A stretch of DNA of 64,000 bases from Ferrimonas lipolytica (GCF_012295575.1 NZ_CP051180.1:186001-250000), one strand, 5' to 3'. Numbered from the stretch's first letter, positions 8,574-18,153 are shown. The notes: a model not told the origin generated them from the sequence alone. Program-made: numbers and translations.

Positions 8574-10028
8574 ATGAAATTTATCGTTAAGCTGCATCCG
8601 GAAGTGATGATCAAGTCAAAGTCGGTGCGAATCCGTTTCTCCAAGCTATTGGTGTCCAACATTCGCAATGTGTTGCGCAAGGTAGATCCGGAAGCAGCGG
8701 TAAGCTTTAACTGGGATCACATTGTGGTGAACAGCCGCAATGCCGATGAGCCAATGCGTGATGAGCTGGTTGAACGACTACAATCAATCCCAGGCATCGC
8801 GCACTTCTTTGAAGTGACTCAGTACCATTACGAAACCATTGATGACATCTATCAACACGCCCAGAAAGCGTTTGCTGAGCGTTTGGCCGGTAAAACCTTC
8901 TGCGTGCGGGTGAAGCGCTCTGGTAAGCAAGAGTTCAGCTCATTAGATGTAGAAAAATACGTTGGTGGCGGCCTTAACCAAAACACCGATGCCGCAGGCG
9001 TTAAGTTAAAAGATCCTGACATCACCGTTAGCATTCAAATTGAAGGTGATCTGGCCTATATCATCGAGCGTCGCCATAACGGTCTAGGCGGTATGCCACT
9101 GGCTACTCAAGAAGATGTGCTGTCGTTGATCTCCGGTGGTTTCGATTCTGGTGTCTCCAGCTTCTTAACTATCAAACGCGGTTGTCGTACTCACTACTGT
9201 TTCTTCAACCTCGGTGGTGCCGATCACGAGCGTGGCGTACAGGAAGTGGCGTACTACCTGTGGTCCAAATTTGGTAACTCCCATAAGGTTCGTTTCCTAT
9301 CGGTACCATTTGAGCAGGTTGTAGAAGAGATCCTTGAAAAGGTCGACAACGGTCAGATGGGCGTAGTACTGAAGCGGATGATGATGAAGGTCGCAGCCAC
9401 TTTGGCGGATCGTTACGATATTCCAGCCTTGGTGACCGGTGAGGCGATGGGGCAGGTATCGTCGCAAACTCTAACCAATCTCAACGTCATTGACCGCGCT
9501 ACCGAAAAGCTTATTCTGCGTCCTCTGATCAATTGGGATAAGCAAGACATCATCGACTTGTCACGCAAGATTGGTACCCTGCCATACGCTGAAGTTATGC
9601 CCGAATATTGTGGTGTGATCTCGCAGAAACCAACAGTTAAAGCAGTACTTGCTAAGATTGAAGCTGAAGAAGCTAAATTCTCAGAAGGGTTGGTAGAGCG
9701 CGTGGCACAAGAAACGCAATACTTTGATATTCGTGATTTGGCCAACATCGGTAAAACCGCTGCGGTTGAGATCGATACCGTTGCGGCACCAGATGCTGGC
9801 GATATCGTTCTGGATATTCGGGCACCTGAAGAGGAAGAGGAAGCGCCTCTGAACATCGAAGGTACCGAAGTTACCGTGTTGCCATTCTTTAAACTGGCGA
9901 GCAAGTTTACCGGCTTGGATCAGGATAAAACCTACTTGCTGTACTGTGACCGTGGTGTGATGAGTAAGCTGCAGGCGCTGTACCTGAAAGAGCAGGGCCA
10001 CAATAACGTTAAGGTATACCGTCCATAA
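8574..10028 (+). CDS. thiI: tRNA uracil 4-sulfurtransferase
   Basis: ThiI transfers sulfur to uridine 8 of tRNAs and contributes sulfur for the thiamine thiazole ring. The 484-residue protein has the expected order: an N-terminal ferredoxin-like plus THUMP region, the PP-loop ATPase motif SGGFDSGVSS near residue 188, the cysteine Cys346 in PEYCGVISQKP, and a C-terminal rhodanese domain with catalytic Cys458 in LLYCDRGV. The presence of the rhodanese domain marks the gammaproteobacterial form. A strong terminator follows. Confidence 0.98.
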   Translation: MKFIVKLHPEVMIKSKSVRIRFSKLLVSNIRNVLRKVDPEAAVSFNWDHIVVNSRNADEPMRDELVERLQSIPGIAHFFEVTQYHYETIDDIYQHAQKAFAERLAGKTFCVRVKRSGKQEFSSLDVEKYVGGGLNQNTDAAGVKLKDPDITVSIQIEGDLAYIIERRHNGLGGMPLATQEDVLSLISGGFDSGVSSFLTIKRGCRTHYCFFNLGGADHERGVQEVAYYLWSKFGNSHKVRFLSVPFEQVVEEILEKVDNGQMGVVLKRMMMKVAATLADRYDIPALVTGEAMGQVSSQTLTNLNVIDRATEKLILRPLINWDKQDIIDLSRKIGTLPYAEVMPEYCGVISQKPTVKAVLAKIEAEEAKFSEGLVERVAQETQYFDIRDLANIGKTAAVEIDTVAAPDAGDIVLDIRAPEEEEEAPLNIEGTEVTVLPFFKLASKFTGLDQDKTYLLYCDRGVMSKLQALYLKEQGHNNVKVYRP

Positions 10029-10044
10029 CGACGCCATTAACGAC

Positions 10045-10073
10045 AAAGGGCAGCCACTAGGCTGCCCTTTTTT
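10045..10073. terminator. Intrinsic terminator between thiI and the GNAT gene
   Basis: AAAGGGCAGCC and GGCTGCCCTTT form an 11-bp stem around ACTA, followed by T residues on the plus strand and flanked by A residues; it can serve both convergent genes. Confidence 0.9.
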
Positions 10074-10090
10074 GATCGTAATCTTAATAG

Positions 10091-10633
10091 TTATTGCGGC
10101 TTATGCCACTGGCTCAGATCCATATCGTAGCGGCGAATTTGAAAATCAAACACCCCTTCAGTCAATTGATACTGCTTGGTGAAGTTGAAACCCAATTTCT
10201 CAATAATGCGAGTTGAGCCAGTATTCTCTGCCACCGCTTCAGCAAACACCTGCTTTAACCCTAAGATCTTTTGGCCGTAGTGCATCGCTGCCACAGCGGC
10301 TTCGTAACCTAAGCCTTGGCCCCAGTAGGCCGGTAGCATCCGATAACCAAGATCGGCTTTGCCCTCTTCAGCGATAAACTTCCAGCCACAAAAGCCAATT
10401 AGCTTATTGTCGCCTTTGTGGATCAGCGCGTAGCGGGCATAACCGTACTGCTCGTACTCCGCTAGCCAGATATCATTGAGTACCCGTTCGGCATCTTCCA
10501 ACGAAGCAATGGTGCCGGCATCGCCGGTATAACGGGTAACATCTTCGTCGCTTGAAAATGCCAGTACATCTTGTAAATCGGCTGAGGTAAAGCGACGCAT
10601 GCCAAGTCGCTCTGTTTCAATTAGATAGGCCAT
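10091..10633 (-). CDS. GNAT-family N-acetyltransferase
   Basis: About 180 residues of the RimJ/RimL-like GNAT branch. The N-terminus IETERLGMRRFTSADLQDV is typical, the acetyl-CoA-binding region is LPAYWGQGLGYEAAVAAM (Q-x-x-G-x-G/A type loop), and NTGSTRIIEKLGF is the usual C-terminal motif. Substrate is unknown; relatives acetylate protein N-termini or small amines. The ATG at 10631-10633 is chosen over one 12 bases upstream because GGAGTGGATA directly precedes it. It is a single gene converging on thiI. Confidence 0.85.
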   Translation of the reverse strand: MAYLIETERLGMRRFTSADLQDVLAFSSDEDVTRYTGDAGTIASLEDAERVLNDIWLAEYEQYGYARYALIHKGDNKLIGFCGWKFIAEEGKADLGYRMLPAYWGQGLGYEAAVAAMHYGQKILGLKQVFAEAVAENTGSTRIIEKLGFNFTKQYQLTEGVFDFQIRRYDMDLSQWHKPQ

Positions 10634-10800
10634 TATCCACTCCATGATTGATGGGCCAGTGCAGCAAATTCAGCACCCAATTAACATCAACCATACGGCA
10701 ATCGCGATAATAACGAAATCACGTAGATCTGGGCTATACGCCTGTGGCTGTAGTTGTTACTGTTTAGGGTCGAGTTTACCGGTGGTCTAGGGAGTAGAAG

Positions 10801-11853
10801 ATGCCATATCGTAATGATGATGTTCGAATTAATGAGATTAAGGAACTGTTGCCCCCGGTAGCCATTTTGGAGCGTTTTCCTGCAACCGAAGCCGCCGCAG
10901 CAACGGTATTGGCTGGGCGTACTGCCATTCACAATATTCTGGCGGGACAAGATGACCGGCTACTCGTGGTGGTTGGTCCCTGTTCCATTCACGATCCGGT
11001 TGCGGCGCTGGAGTATGGTCAACGTTTGCTGGCGCTACGTCATAAATACCGCGATACCTTGGAGATTGTTATGCGGGTCTATTTTGAAAAGCCGCGGACA
11101 ACTGTTGGTTGGAAAGGACTTATTAACGATCCCGGTATGGACGATAGCTTTCGCATCAACGATGGCCTGCGCACTGCACGTAAGCTGTTGTTAGAGCTTA
11201 ATGATTCAGGTATGCCAACCGCCGGTGAATACTTAGATATGATCACCCCGCAGTATGTTGCTGATTTAATGTGTTGGGGCGCGATTGGGGCGCGCACGAC
11301 CGAGAGTCAGGTGCACCGCGAGCTCGCCTCTGGCCTTTCTTGTCCGGTTGGTTTTAAAAATGGCACCGACGGCACCACCGGCATTGCGATAGATGCCATT
11401 CGCGCTGCCAGTGCACCGCACCATTTCTTGTCGGTAACCAAGTTTGGCCACAGCGCCATCGTATCGACCAGCGGCAATGAAGATTGCCATATCATTTTAC
11501 GTGGTGGTAAAGCGCCAAACTACAGTAGTGAAGATGTACAACAGCTCACTTCGCAGCTAATCAAGGCTGGTTTGCCGGCGAACATCATGATTGACCTAAG
11601 CCATGCTAACAGCGCCAAACAATACCAACGGCAAATGGTAGTAGGTGCCGATGTGTGTCAGCAGTTAGTTGCTGGTGAGAAGGCGATCTTTGGGGTAATG
11701 GTTGAATCTCACTTAGTCGCAGGGCGGCAAGATCTTGTTGTTGGAGAGCCACTTACCTATGGCCAAAGTGTCACTGATGGTTGCATCGGCTGGGAAGACA
11801 GCGAAGAGTTAATGGCACAGCTGGCTGAAGCAGTTGCCCAGCGTCGCGGTTAA
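10801..11853 (+). CDS. aroG: 3-deoxy-7-phosphoheptulonate synthase, AroG type
   Basis: Condenses phosphoenolpyruvate and erythrose 4-phosphate to DAHP, the entry step of aromatic amino-acid synthesis. The 350-residue length, N-terminal NDDVRINEIKELLPPVA, the VVGPCSIHDPVAA metal/substrate motif, and GARTTESQVHRELASGLS match type I-alpha enzymes closely related to the phenylalanine-regulated AroG of Escherichia coli; feedback specificity is inferred from that similarity. AGGGAGTAGAAG before the ATG is a good ribosome binding site. No attenuator is visible upstream. Confidence 0.95.
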   Translation: MPYRNDDVRINEIKELLPPVAILERFPATEAAAATVLAGRTAIHNILAGQDDRLLVVVGPCSIHDPVAALEYGQRLLALRHKYRDTLEIVMRVYFEKPRTTVGWKGLINDPGMDDSFRINDGLRTARKLLLELNDSGMPTAGEYLDMITPQYVADLMCWGAIGARTTESQVHRELASGLSCPVGFKNGTDGTTGIAIDAIRAASAPHHFLSVTKFGHSAIVSTSGNEDCHIILRGGKAPNYSSEDVQQLTSQLIKAGLPANIMIDLSHANSAKQYQRQMVVGADVCQQLVAGEKAIFGVMVESHLVAGRQDLVVGEPLTYGQSVTDGCIGWEDSEELMAQLAEAVAQRRG

Positions 11854-11862
11854 CAACGGACG

Positions 11863-12753
11863 TTAGCTTACGGACTCCAGCAGTGTTAACTGCTTATAAA
11901 GCCGCTGATGATGGTGTAGTTCAAGTTTGAAATACTGCGCCTGTTGCAGTAGGTAACCACTAATGGCCGGCAGCTCTGTCGGCCGCTCAGCATCTAAATC
12001 CTGTAAGGTAGAGCAGCGGTTGGCGGCGGTTGCAGTAGCGATGGCTAAGATCCGTTGTTGGCATGCTGCGGCACTTTCGTGCATTCCTAAATATTGGCCC
12101 AGCTGCACAATTTCATTGCACAGCGCCGCTATCTCTTGCTGATACTTTGGTGCTAACAAGGCGCCATTGGCGACGCGATCACGTCCACACAACGGGTTGA
12201 TTACCGCATTAACGCTTAACTTGCGCCACAGTACGGTGGTGATGTCATCACTTTGGCTAAACTCGAGCGCTTGCAAGCAGCTTGGTAGCGCAGGTGTTGA
12301 TTGTTCAAGTTGACCAGCGACTCGGGTGCCAAGCCCCCGCTGAGCTACGCGATATTGACCGAGTCGCTGAGCGCCATCGCTGACGCTGCCGACCCAAATA
12401 TTGTGTGCCGGCTGTTGCGCTGCCAGTTGGTGCTGCGGGCCCATGCCATTGTGTAGCAACACTATTGGTGTTGAGTTTGGTAACCAGCTCAACAGCGGAG
12501 CGACCGCATCGAGGCACTGTTGGGCCTTGGTAAATACCAATATGGCATCGACGGCAGCAGGCATATCACTGGGTTGTATCGTCACTGTATGTTGCAACGC
12601 ATTACCATCAAGCAGCTCAAGTGTTAGTGATAGCTGTTGAGTGGAGGTAAGCGGACGTGCAAGTAGCAGCGGGGTGATCCCCTGCTGCTGTAATAGCCCA
12701 GCGTAAAGCTGCGCCATCGCGCCACAACCTAAGAGGGCAACCGACGCGGCCAT
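11863..12753 (-). CDS. panE: 2-dehydropantoate 2-reductase (ketopantoate reductase)
   Basis: Reduces ketopantoate to pantoate with NADPH for pantothenate and CoA synthesis. The 296-residue protein has the N-terminal Rossmann motif ALLGCGAMAQLYAGLL, the HNGMG segment near residue 100 and LWRKLSVNAVINPL near 176, in which the lysine is catalytic in the family, plus the C-terminal TELPAISGYLL motif. The 5' end overlaps the VanZ-like gene by 25 bases, suggesting coupled translation. The glycine pattern of the nucleotide site is slightly divergent (GCGAMA). Confidence 0.88.
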   Translation of the reverse strand: MAASVALLGCGAMAQLYAGLLQQQGITPLLLARPLTSTQQLSLTLELLDGNALQHTVTIQPSDMPAAVDAILVFTKAQQCLDAVAPLLSWLPNSTPIVLLHNGMGPQHQLAAQQPAHNIWVGSVSDGAQRLGQYRVAQRGLGTRVAGQLEQSTPALPSCLQALEFSQSDDITTVLWRKLSVNAVINPLCGRDRVANGALLAPKYQQEIAALCNEIVQLGQYLGMHESAAACQQRILAIATATAANRCSTLQDLDAERPTELPAISGYLLQQAQYFKLELHHHQRLYKQLTLLESVS

Positions 12754-13109
12754 TGCTGTACCAACAGAAGAATGAGGTAGAAGGTAAGGGCTCCGGCTAG
12801 ATCAGCACCAAGATCGAGCCACTCAGCACTGCGGTAGGGCAGGAAGTATTGCACCACCTCAATTAGAGCTGCGTAAGCGGTTAGCCACACCATCTGCCAC
12901 CGTCGGCGTAAGCCACTGGCAAGTTGCAACAATGAAGCCAAGCCAAGAAAAGCACCAAAGTGACTGATCTTATCAAGATTAGGGATCGAGATCCGTGTGC
13001 CTACCGGTTGGGAGAACACAAAGTACGACACCAGCACGAGCGCAATCAACAATAGGCCACGGCCTAACCAGCGTTGGGTTCGAGTAGGTTGGGAAAAAAA
13101 TTCTAGCAT
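12729..13109 (-). CDS. VanZ-like small membrane protein
   Basis: A 126-residue protein with about four hydrophobic segments. The motif NLDKISHFGAFLGLASLL followed by a short basic loop and LIEVVQYFLPYRSAEWLDLGAD matches the VanZ-like family (D/K-H-F and E..Q...R..E..D pattern). Function of these chromosomal proteins is unknown; the family name derives from a teicoplanin-resistance accessory gene and does not imply resistance here. It overlaps panE and is the first gene of that two-gene unit. Confidence 0.75.
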   Translation of the reverse strand: MLEFFSQPTRTQRWLGRGLLLIALVLVSYFVFSQPVGTRISIPNLDKISHFGAFLGLASLLQLASGLRRRWQMVWLTAYAALIEVVQYFLPYRSAEWLDLGADLAGALTFYLILLLVQQWPRRLPS

Positions 13110-13247
13110 GCGCTGATGGTACGCAAAGCACCGATCTGTGTCACTGTTTTCCCTACCATTGGTAGTGATATTGTTGTGCCAATCCTGTTCTTCGGCAAAA
13201 TTGAGTTAGACTAGCAAAAATTGCAAAAATACCGTTTGGGAGCCCCA

Positions 13248-13733
13248 ATGCCATCATTTGATATTATCTCTGAAGTTGACACCGTTAACGTTCGTAACGC
13301 TGTTGAGAACGCTAACCGCGAGCTGGCGACACGATTCGACTTTCGCGGGGTGGAAGCCAGCTACGAACAGAAAGAGCTGGTGGTAACCATCAAGGCGGAA
13401 GCGGAGTTTCAAATCAGTCAAATGGAAACCATGCTGCGCGGCAACCTAGCTAAGCAACAGGTGGATGCCAAAGCGATGGAGCTAGCTAAAAAATGCGAGT
13501 TTAGCGGCAAAACTGCAAGCCGTCAGTGCACCTTTAAGCAGGGCATTGAGAAAGACTACGCTAAGAAGATCGTTAAGCAGATTAAAGACGCCAAGTTAAA
13601 GGTGCAGGCTTCTATCCAAGGCGATAAAGTTCGTGTAACTGGCAAGAAGCGCGATGATCTGCAAGGGGTCATGGCGTTGCTTCGTAGTGGTGAGCAAGAT
13701 CAGCCGTTGCAGTTTGACAACATGCGCGATTAA
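13248..13733 (+). CDS. yajQ: YajQ-family nucleotide-binding protein
   Basis: A 161-residue cytosolic protein of the YajQ family (UPF0234), with two ferredoxin-like domains; some members bind cyclic di-GMP and act with transcription factors, others bind nucleic acid. The start [11 protein letters not shown] at 13248 is preceded by GGGAGCCCCA and matches family N-termini; an in-frame upstream codon at 13221 lacks a ribosome binding site. [19 protein letters not shown] and the C-terminal FDNMRD are conserved. An intrinsic terminator follows. Confidence 0.95.
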   Translation: MPSFDIISEVDTVNVRNAVENANRELATRFDFRGVEASYEQKELVVTIKAEAEFQISQMETMLRGNLAKQQVDAKAMELAKKCEFSGKTASRQCTFKQGIEKDYAKKIVKQIKDAKLKVQASIQGDKVRVTGKKRDDLQGVMALLRSGEQDQPLQFDNMRD

Positions 13734-13753
13734 TTTACTGCGGCAACTAATCT

Positions 13754-13780
13754 AAAAGAGGAGCTACGGCTCCTTTTTTA
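13754..13780 (+). terminator. Intrinsic terminator of yajQ
   Basis: AGGAGC and GCTCCT flank TACG (13759-13774) and are followed by five T residues. Confidence 0.85.
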
Positions 13781-13850
13781 TTTGAAATTTTTGGAGGTGG
13801 GGTACGTTATTCTTCAACGGTAGCAGCGTAACGTTCAATCTGAAGCGAGC

Positions 13851-14600
13851 TTAACCGTCCCCCATGCTTGGCGCTATTTGTTCGTCTCGCAATGGGTCTT
13901 GGCAGATCATGGTTTGTTGCTCGGTGGAGATGGCTAGGTCATGGAGCAGGCCGGCAAGAATAAGTTCGGTCCGTGCCGGAGTGTCATGCCAATTAAGTCG
14001 TTCTAACAGCAGGTCACACTCAGTCAGCAGTTCAAGGCAGTGGATATGAAACCCTGCTCGGCGCATCAACTCATTCATACCGACAGAAACGGCACCGCGC
14101 TGAAAGATGTGCAGCAGTTTGTTGACGTAGATGATCTCCTCGTCACTGCAGTCGAGATCACCGGCGATAACGGCGCCGTGCCAAAGGTGTTGATTGCAGC
14201 GTTGAATGTGGGCAAAGTTTTTCTGTAGATGGCTGATGGTGTCGTTACAGGCGTGTTCTAAGACGTAGCGATTAGCAATGACGAAGCTTAAACACAGGTG
14301 CGGCACTGTGGCATACCAAGAACGCACGATATCGAACATCACTTTTGAAAGGATCTTTTCACGCCAGCTAAGGTTGGGATTATCAGCAATGGATTCAGCG
14401 TATGCGATGATGTCGTTAACGTTGCTTATCGCAATCCAACACAGCAGATCCTCTTTAGTGGGAAACAGTTGGTAGAGGGTGCTTTTGGAGCAGCCAGCAA
14501 TGGTTGCTAGCTCTGAAAAACGGAAGCTAGTAATACCATTGGTCTCAATTAATGAGTGCGCATGGGTGATGATGCGCTGTTGCAGCTCAGTTAACTCCAT
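13851..14600 (-). CDS. TetR/AcrR-family transcriptional regulator
   Basis: A 249-residue regulator with an N-terminal helix-turn-helix, FRFSELATIAGCSKSTLYQLF followed by PTKEDLL, at about residues 25-52. The ligand-binding part is longer than average for TetR proteins and not recognisable. It lies immediately downstream of the arylsulfotransferase gene on the same strand, separated by a terminator-like hairpin, so it probably has its own promoter in the 80-base gap; control of that neighbour is plausible but unproven. Confidence 0.85.
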   Translation of the reverse strand: MELTELQQRIITHAHSLIETNGITSFRFSELATIAGCSKSTLYQLFPTKEDLLCWIAISNVNDIIAYAESIADNPNLSWREKILSKVMFDIVRSWYATVPHLCLSFVIANRYVLEHACNDTISHLQKNFAHIQRCNQHLWHGAVIAGDLDCSDEEIIYVNKLLHIFQRGAVSVGMNELMRRAGFHIHCLELLTECDLLLERLNWHDTPARTELILAGLLHDLAISTEQQTMICQDPLRDEQIAPSMGDG

Positions 14601-14611
14601 CCATATAGGTT

Positions 14612-14653
14612 ATCAAATCAAACAAGGGCTACCATCGATTAATGGCAGCCCTG
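14612..14653 (-). terminator. Intrinsic terminator of the arylsulfotransferase gene
   Basis: AGGGCTACCAT (14626-14636) pairs with ATGGCAGCCCT (14643-14653) with one mismatch; on the minus strand the tail is TGTTTGATTTG. It sits just before the TetR gene. Confidence 0.65.
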
Positions 14654-14683
14654 AGTCTCAGTTCGAACTAAAGTTCGATAAAA

Positions 14684-16474
14684 TTACTTCATCATATCGT
14701 CGATACGAATTACCTGAGCACGGTAACCTGTTTTAAACATCTGGTTACCATCGATATCGATGCGAACCGCAGGTTCCTTCTCGCCGTAGCGGTGTTCAAC
14801 CAAGATAGACTTGGTGACACCAGTATCTTCATCCCACTTCATGTTGCCCATACCACCGCCTTTACCGAACATGCCAGGTGATGCGAAGTAGCTCATCAGG
14901 CTGTCTTTATCGGCTTGGTATTTCACGATGGAAGTCACCGGTGCGTAACCTTCAGAGCCCAGTTCTTTACCATATTCCCATACCTGCTCTACGGTCATCT
15001 TCTGTGGATCAACCTTGTACTCTACCGAGCGAGAGTACTTCATGCTTGGCATTGCTGGTTGTTCTAAGTGGCGACCATCACCGTTATCAAATACGGTTAG
15101 GGTACCTTTTTCTGGCACCATGTAGGCGGTGTGCTGAGTCCAAGTAAAGTCAAAATCGCCTTCACATTGACCAGCGTCGGTACAAGAGATTGCTTTGCCT
15201 TTAGAGTCTACTGGTTGCAGCAGTTTCTTCGCTAAAGCATCGTTCCAGCCTTCGCGAGCAGCCAGAATCCACTTAACTTGTTTGTCGCGGCCAATTTTAA
15301 CCACTGCAGATTGGTGACGTGAACTAATGATGATCGAATCATCCTTTGGATCGTAATCTACCGAGTTTACGTGAGCCCAGTTACGGCCAACGCCAGTGCC
15401 AGGAATATCGCCGTAAGGGGCGGTTTTAAGGTCTTCTGCGGTTACCTGGTGGCCAGATTGTTCCACATCAATGTTCAAACATACTGCACCAGCATCCAAC
15501 GACAGCAAGGCTGCTTCGCGATTCGGATCTAAAATATCAGCCAGATCCCAGTGATCAACCAGTTTGCCGTTAGGGTCTACCTCAATGATTTGGTCGCGAA
15601 TGGTGTTAACCAGTTTGCCGTTTGGTGCTTTATAGTCTTTGCTGGCAACACGGATAAAGAAGTTGCCGTTAGCGCCTTCAAGTGCCTCGTGAGTAGCATC
15701 GATAAACTCACCAGGTAGGTGGTGCTCTGAGATCATCCGACCCATCACGGTCATGTGTTTCCAGGTTTGACCTTGAACCCATGCCATGTTGCCGTCTTTG
15801 GTTACGTTCATGCCCATGGCATAACCGGTACCGTAGTAATCGTCAGAGTTGTGGGTGGTGTATGGGTTCAGGTACCAACGGATCTCACCGGCGGTATCGA
15901 TCATAAAGAAGCCTGGAGTCCCTTCCCATGCCATCGCACCCGGTGCATGCAAGTTGTTGTGCGCCATCTTCGCTTGTTTGCCGTCTTTACCGGTCCAAGA
16001 GAGGAAGTAGATGCGGTCTTTAAAGTCAGCGTCGACGTGGTGAACGTCGGTGATTGGTGCTTTTGCCCACATATCTTGACCAAAGCCCATGTCGATATCG
16101 GGTGTCAGAATTTTGTAGTCGTAGCTTTTGCGTTTACCGTCTTCGGTGAAGTTAACGGTGACGGTGTTCAAGTAGTCGGGATATAAACCAAAGATAGGTA
16201 CGCCACCTTCATCAAGCAGACGCATATCTTCAACCGGATAGCTAATTTTAACACCATCATCTTTAGGTTGAATGGTTACCTTAACATCAGAGATCTTATG
16301 GCCACGTAAAGTTACCAAAGCAGTCAGTGGCGCGTTCTCGTAAGGGTTGTTGATCACAACGCCCAATGGCGATCCCTTGGTTGGCCGAACTTTCAATCCA
16401 TCAACACTGCCGGCGTTAGCATTCAAGGTTGCTAATAACAGTGACGTTGCGAGTAAACTTAATTTAGTTTTCAT
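14684..16474 (-). CDS. assT: Periplasmic arylsulfate sulfotransferase
   Basis: Transfers sulfate between phenolic donors and acceptors without PAPS, through a sulfohistidine intermediate. The 596-residue protein has a Sec signal (cleavage near ANA-GS, residue 20-22), an N-terminal beta-sandwich and a beta-propeller body. Key residues known from Escherichia coli AssT are present: the candidate sulfo-histidine His448 in TWTQHTAYM, His368/Asn370 in WAHVNSVDYD and Arg386 in SSRHQSAV, and a cysteine pair Cys431/Cys437 positioned for the disulfide beside the active site. No dsbL/dsbI partner genes lie nearby, unlike in uropathogenic E. coli. Physiological substrate unknown. Confidence 0.93.
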   Translation of the reverse strand: MKTKLSLLATSLLLATLNANAGSVDGLKVRPTKGSPLGVVINNPYENAPLTALVTLRGHKISDVKVTIQPKDDGVKISYPVEDMRLLDEGGVPIFGLYPDYLNTVTVNFTEDGKRKSYDYKILTPDIDMGFGQDMWAKAPITDVHHVDADFKDRIYFLSWTGKDGKQAKMAHNNLHAPGAMAWEGTPGFFMIDTAGEIRWYLNPYTTHNSDDYYGTGYAMGMNVTKDGNMAWVQGQTWKHMTVMGRMISEHHLPGEFIDATHEALEGANGNFFIRVASKDYKAPNGKLVNTIRDQIIEVDPNGKLVDHWDLADILDPNREAALLSLDAGAVCLNIDVEQSGHQVTAEDLKTAPYGDIPGTGVGRNWAHVNSVDYDPKDDSIIISSRHQSAVVKIGRDKQVKWILAAREGWNDALAKKLLQPVDSKGKAISCTDAGQCEGDFDFTWTQHTAYMVPEKGTLTVFDNGDGRHLEQPAMPSMKYSRSVEYKVDPQKMTVEQVWEYGKELGSEGYAPVTSIVKYQADKDSLMSYFASPGMFGKGGGMGNMKWDEDTGVTKSILVEHRYGEKEPAVRIDIDGNQMFKTGYRAQVIRIDDMMK

Positions 16475-16711
16475 GATCCACCTTCACTTTCAAACAGATG
16501 ATTTAAGAGTCGGTAGCTATTTTCGCAATTGCTGAATTGGCTGCAGTGACGCTCTTCTCGGTGGCGGAGTACATGGTGTTTTCAGAAATTTAGATCTTGT
16601 TAACGAACCCTATTTAAGCAGCTTAAAACGTTGACCAATGGTGACTTTGCAACAGACAAAGTAGCCTCAACGTGGCGCTTGATGCTGAGAATCGTTCGAC
16701 GGTGCAGTAAC

Positions 16712-18073
16712 TTAGCTGGCGGGATTGAGCTTGGCTGCTGTGCTCTCACGCCGCATTGCCAACGCAATCAATAACAATACCGGCAGGCCCATTAGGCTTA
16801 CGGCGATAAAGAAGCCAACGTAGCCAAGACTGTCAACCATCACACCAGAGAAGCCGGCGACGAACTTGGGGAACAGCAGCATCATTGACGATAACAGCGC
16901 ATATTGGGTGGCGCTATAGGCGATGTTAGTAAGGCTAGAAAGGTAGGCGATAAAGGCGCTAGTGGCGATCCCCGCACTAAAGTTATCAGCGGAGATAGCC
17001 AAGGTTAGCAACGGAATGTTGTGTCCAACCACCGCCTGCCAAGCAAACAGTAGGTTAGTGCTTGCTACCAATAAACCGCCTAAGAATAGAACCTTCATGG
17101 TGCCGTAGCGATAAACCAAGGCACCGCCAACCGCGGCTCCCACTAAGGTCATAAGTACGCCGTAGATCTTGGAGATAGCAGCAATTTCAGCCTTGCTAAA
17201 GCCCATATCAACATAGAACACATTGGCCATCACCCCCATGACGATATCGGAGATACGGTAGGTCGCAATGAGCGCCAAGATCAGCAGCGCTTGCTTGCCG
17301 TAACGACTAAAGAAATCCTGAAATGGCGCAACAAATACTCCATATATCCACGCCACTGGTGCAGGCAGGTGAGCAAAACGAGCGTTGAGCTGTTGTTGCA
17401 GTTGTTCCGCTTGGCTGCGGTCGACATCGGGCTCAGCGCTCAATAGCGTCGCCGCGACGCCAACTAGCATAGTGACCGCCATCGCTAGATAGGCCGCATG
17501 CCAGGCTGCCACGTGATAAACGTTGGGGTCGGGGTCGGCCCAAGCGGCAATGGCGAGTGCACCGGCGCCGGAGAAGATCATCGCTAAGCGATACCCCATC
17601 TGATAAGCGGCTGCTAATGCGGCCTGCATCTTTTCTGGTGCCGCTTCAATTCGGAAAGCGTCAACGGCGATGTCTTGGGTTGCCGATGCGAATGCCACCA
17701 CCAATGCGAGCAAGGCTAACTGCTGCAGATTTTGCTGTGGATCAGAGAACGACATAGCCGCCAACGCCGCAATCAGGATGCTTTGCGCCAATATCAGCCA
17801 CGCCCGGCGTCGGCCTAACCAGCGGGTTAAGCCGGGAATGGGAACCCGATCAACCAGCGGTGCCCAGAGAAATTTAATGCTGTAAGTAAGCGCTATCCAA
17901 CTAAGAAAGCCAATGGTAGAGCGTTCTATGCCTGCTTCACGTAGCCAAAAAGAGAGGGTGCCAAACACCAGTGCTAGTGGTAGCCCAGATGAAAAGCCAA
18001 GGGTAAATAGCGTCAACACCCGTTTATGGGCGTATACCGACCAAGCGGCAAACCGGTGGGAGAGGGAAGTCAC
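16712..18073 (-). CDS. ampG: AmpG-family muropeptide permease
   Basis: A 453-residue major-facilitator transporter with about 12-14 membrane segments that imports anhydro-muropeptides from the periplasm for cell-wall recycling. LFTLGFSSGLPLALVFGTLSF at the N-terminus, APLVDRVPIP and FASATQDIAVDAFRIE are characteristic of AmpG. Its neighbours, a cyclophilin gene and yajG upstream and bolA nearby, recall the ampG-yajG-bolA neighbourhood of enterobacteria. In bacteria with inducible AmpC this permease supplies the inducing signal; no ampC or ampR is in this window. Confidence 0.92.
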   Translation of the reverse strand: MTSLSHRFAAWSVYAHKRVLTLFTLGFSSGLPLALVFGTLSFWLREAGIERSTIGFLSWIALTYSIKFLWAPLVDRVPIPGLTRWLGRRRAWLILAQSILIAALAAMSFSDPQQNLQQLALLALVVAFASATQDIAVDAFRIEAAPEKMQAALAAAYQMGYRLAMIFSGAGALAIAAWADPDPNVYHVAAWHAAYLAMAVTMLVGVAATLLSAEPDVDRSQAEQLQQQLNARFAHLPAPVAWIYGVFVAPFQDFFSRYGKQALLILALIATYRISDIVMGVMANVFYVDMGFSKAEIAAISKIYGVLMTLVGAAVGGALVYRYGTMKVLFLGGLLVASTNLLFAWQAVVGHNIPLLTLAISADNFSAGIATSAFIAYLSSLTNIAYSATQYALLSSMMLLFPKFVAGFSGVMVDSLGYVGFFIAVSLMGLPVLLLIALAMRRESTAAKLNPAS

Positions 18074-18089
18074 GAGATCCTTTGCGACA

Positions 18090-18139
18090 TAAAACAGTTT
18101 GTTAAGCTCAGACTACCTTGATGGGTCTGAGCTTAACAA
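18090..18139 (-). terminator. Long perfect hairpin between the cyclophilin gene and ampG
   Basis: TTGTTAAGCTCAGAC (18099-18113) and its exact complement (18125-18139) form a 15-bp stem with an 11-base loop. On the minus strand it is followed by TGTTTTATG, a modest T-rich tail, fitting termination after the cyclophilin gene with partial read-through to ampG. Confidence 0.65.
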
Positions 18140-18153
18140 GAGCAACTCTGGCA

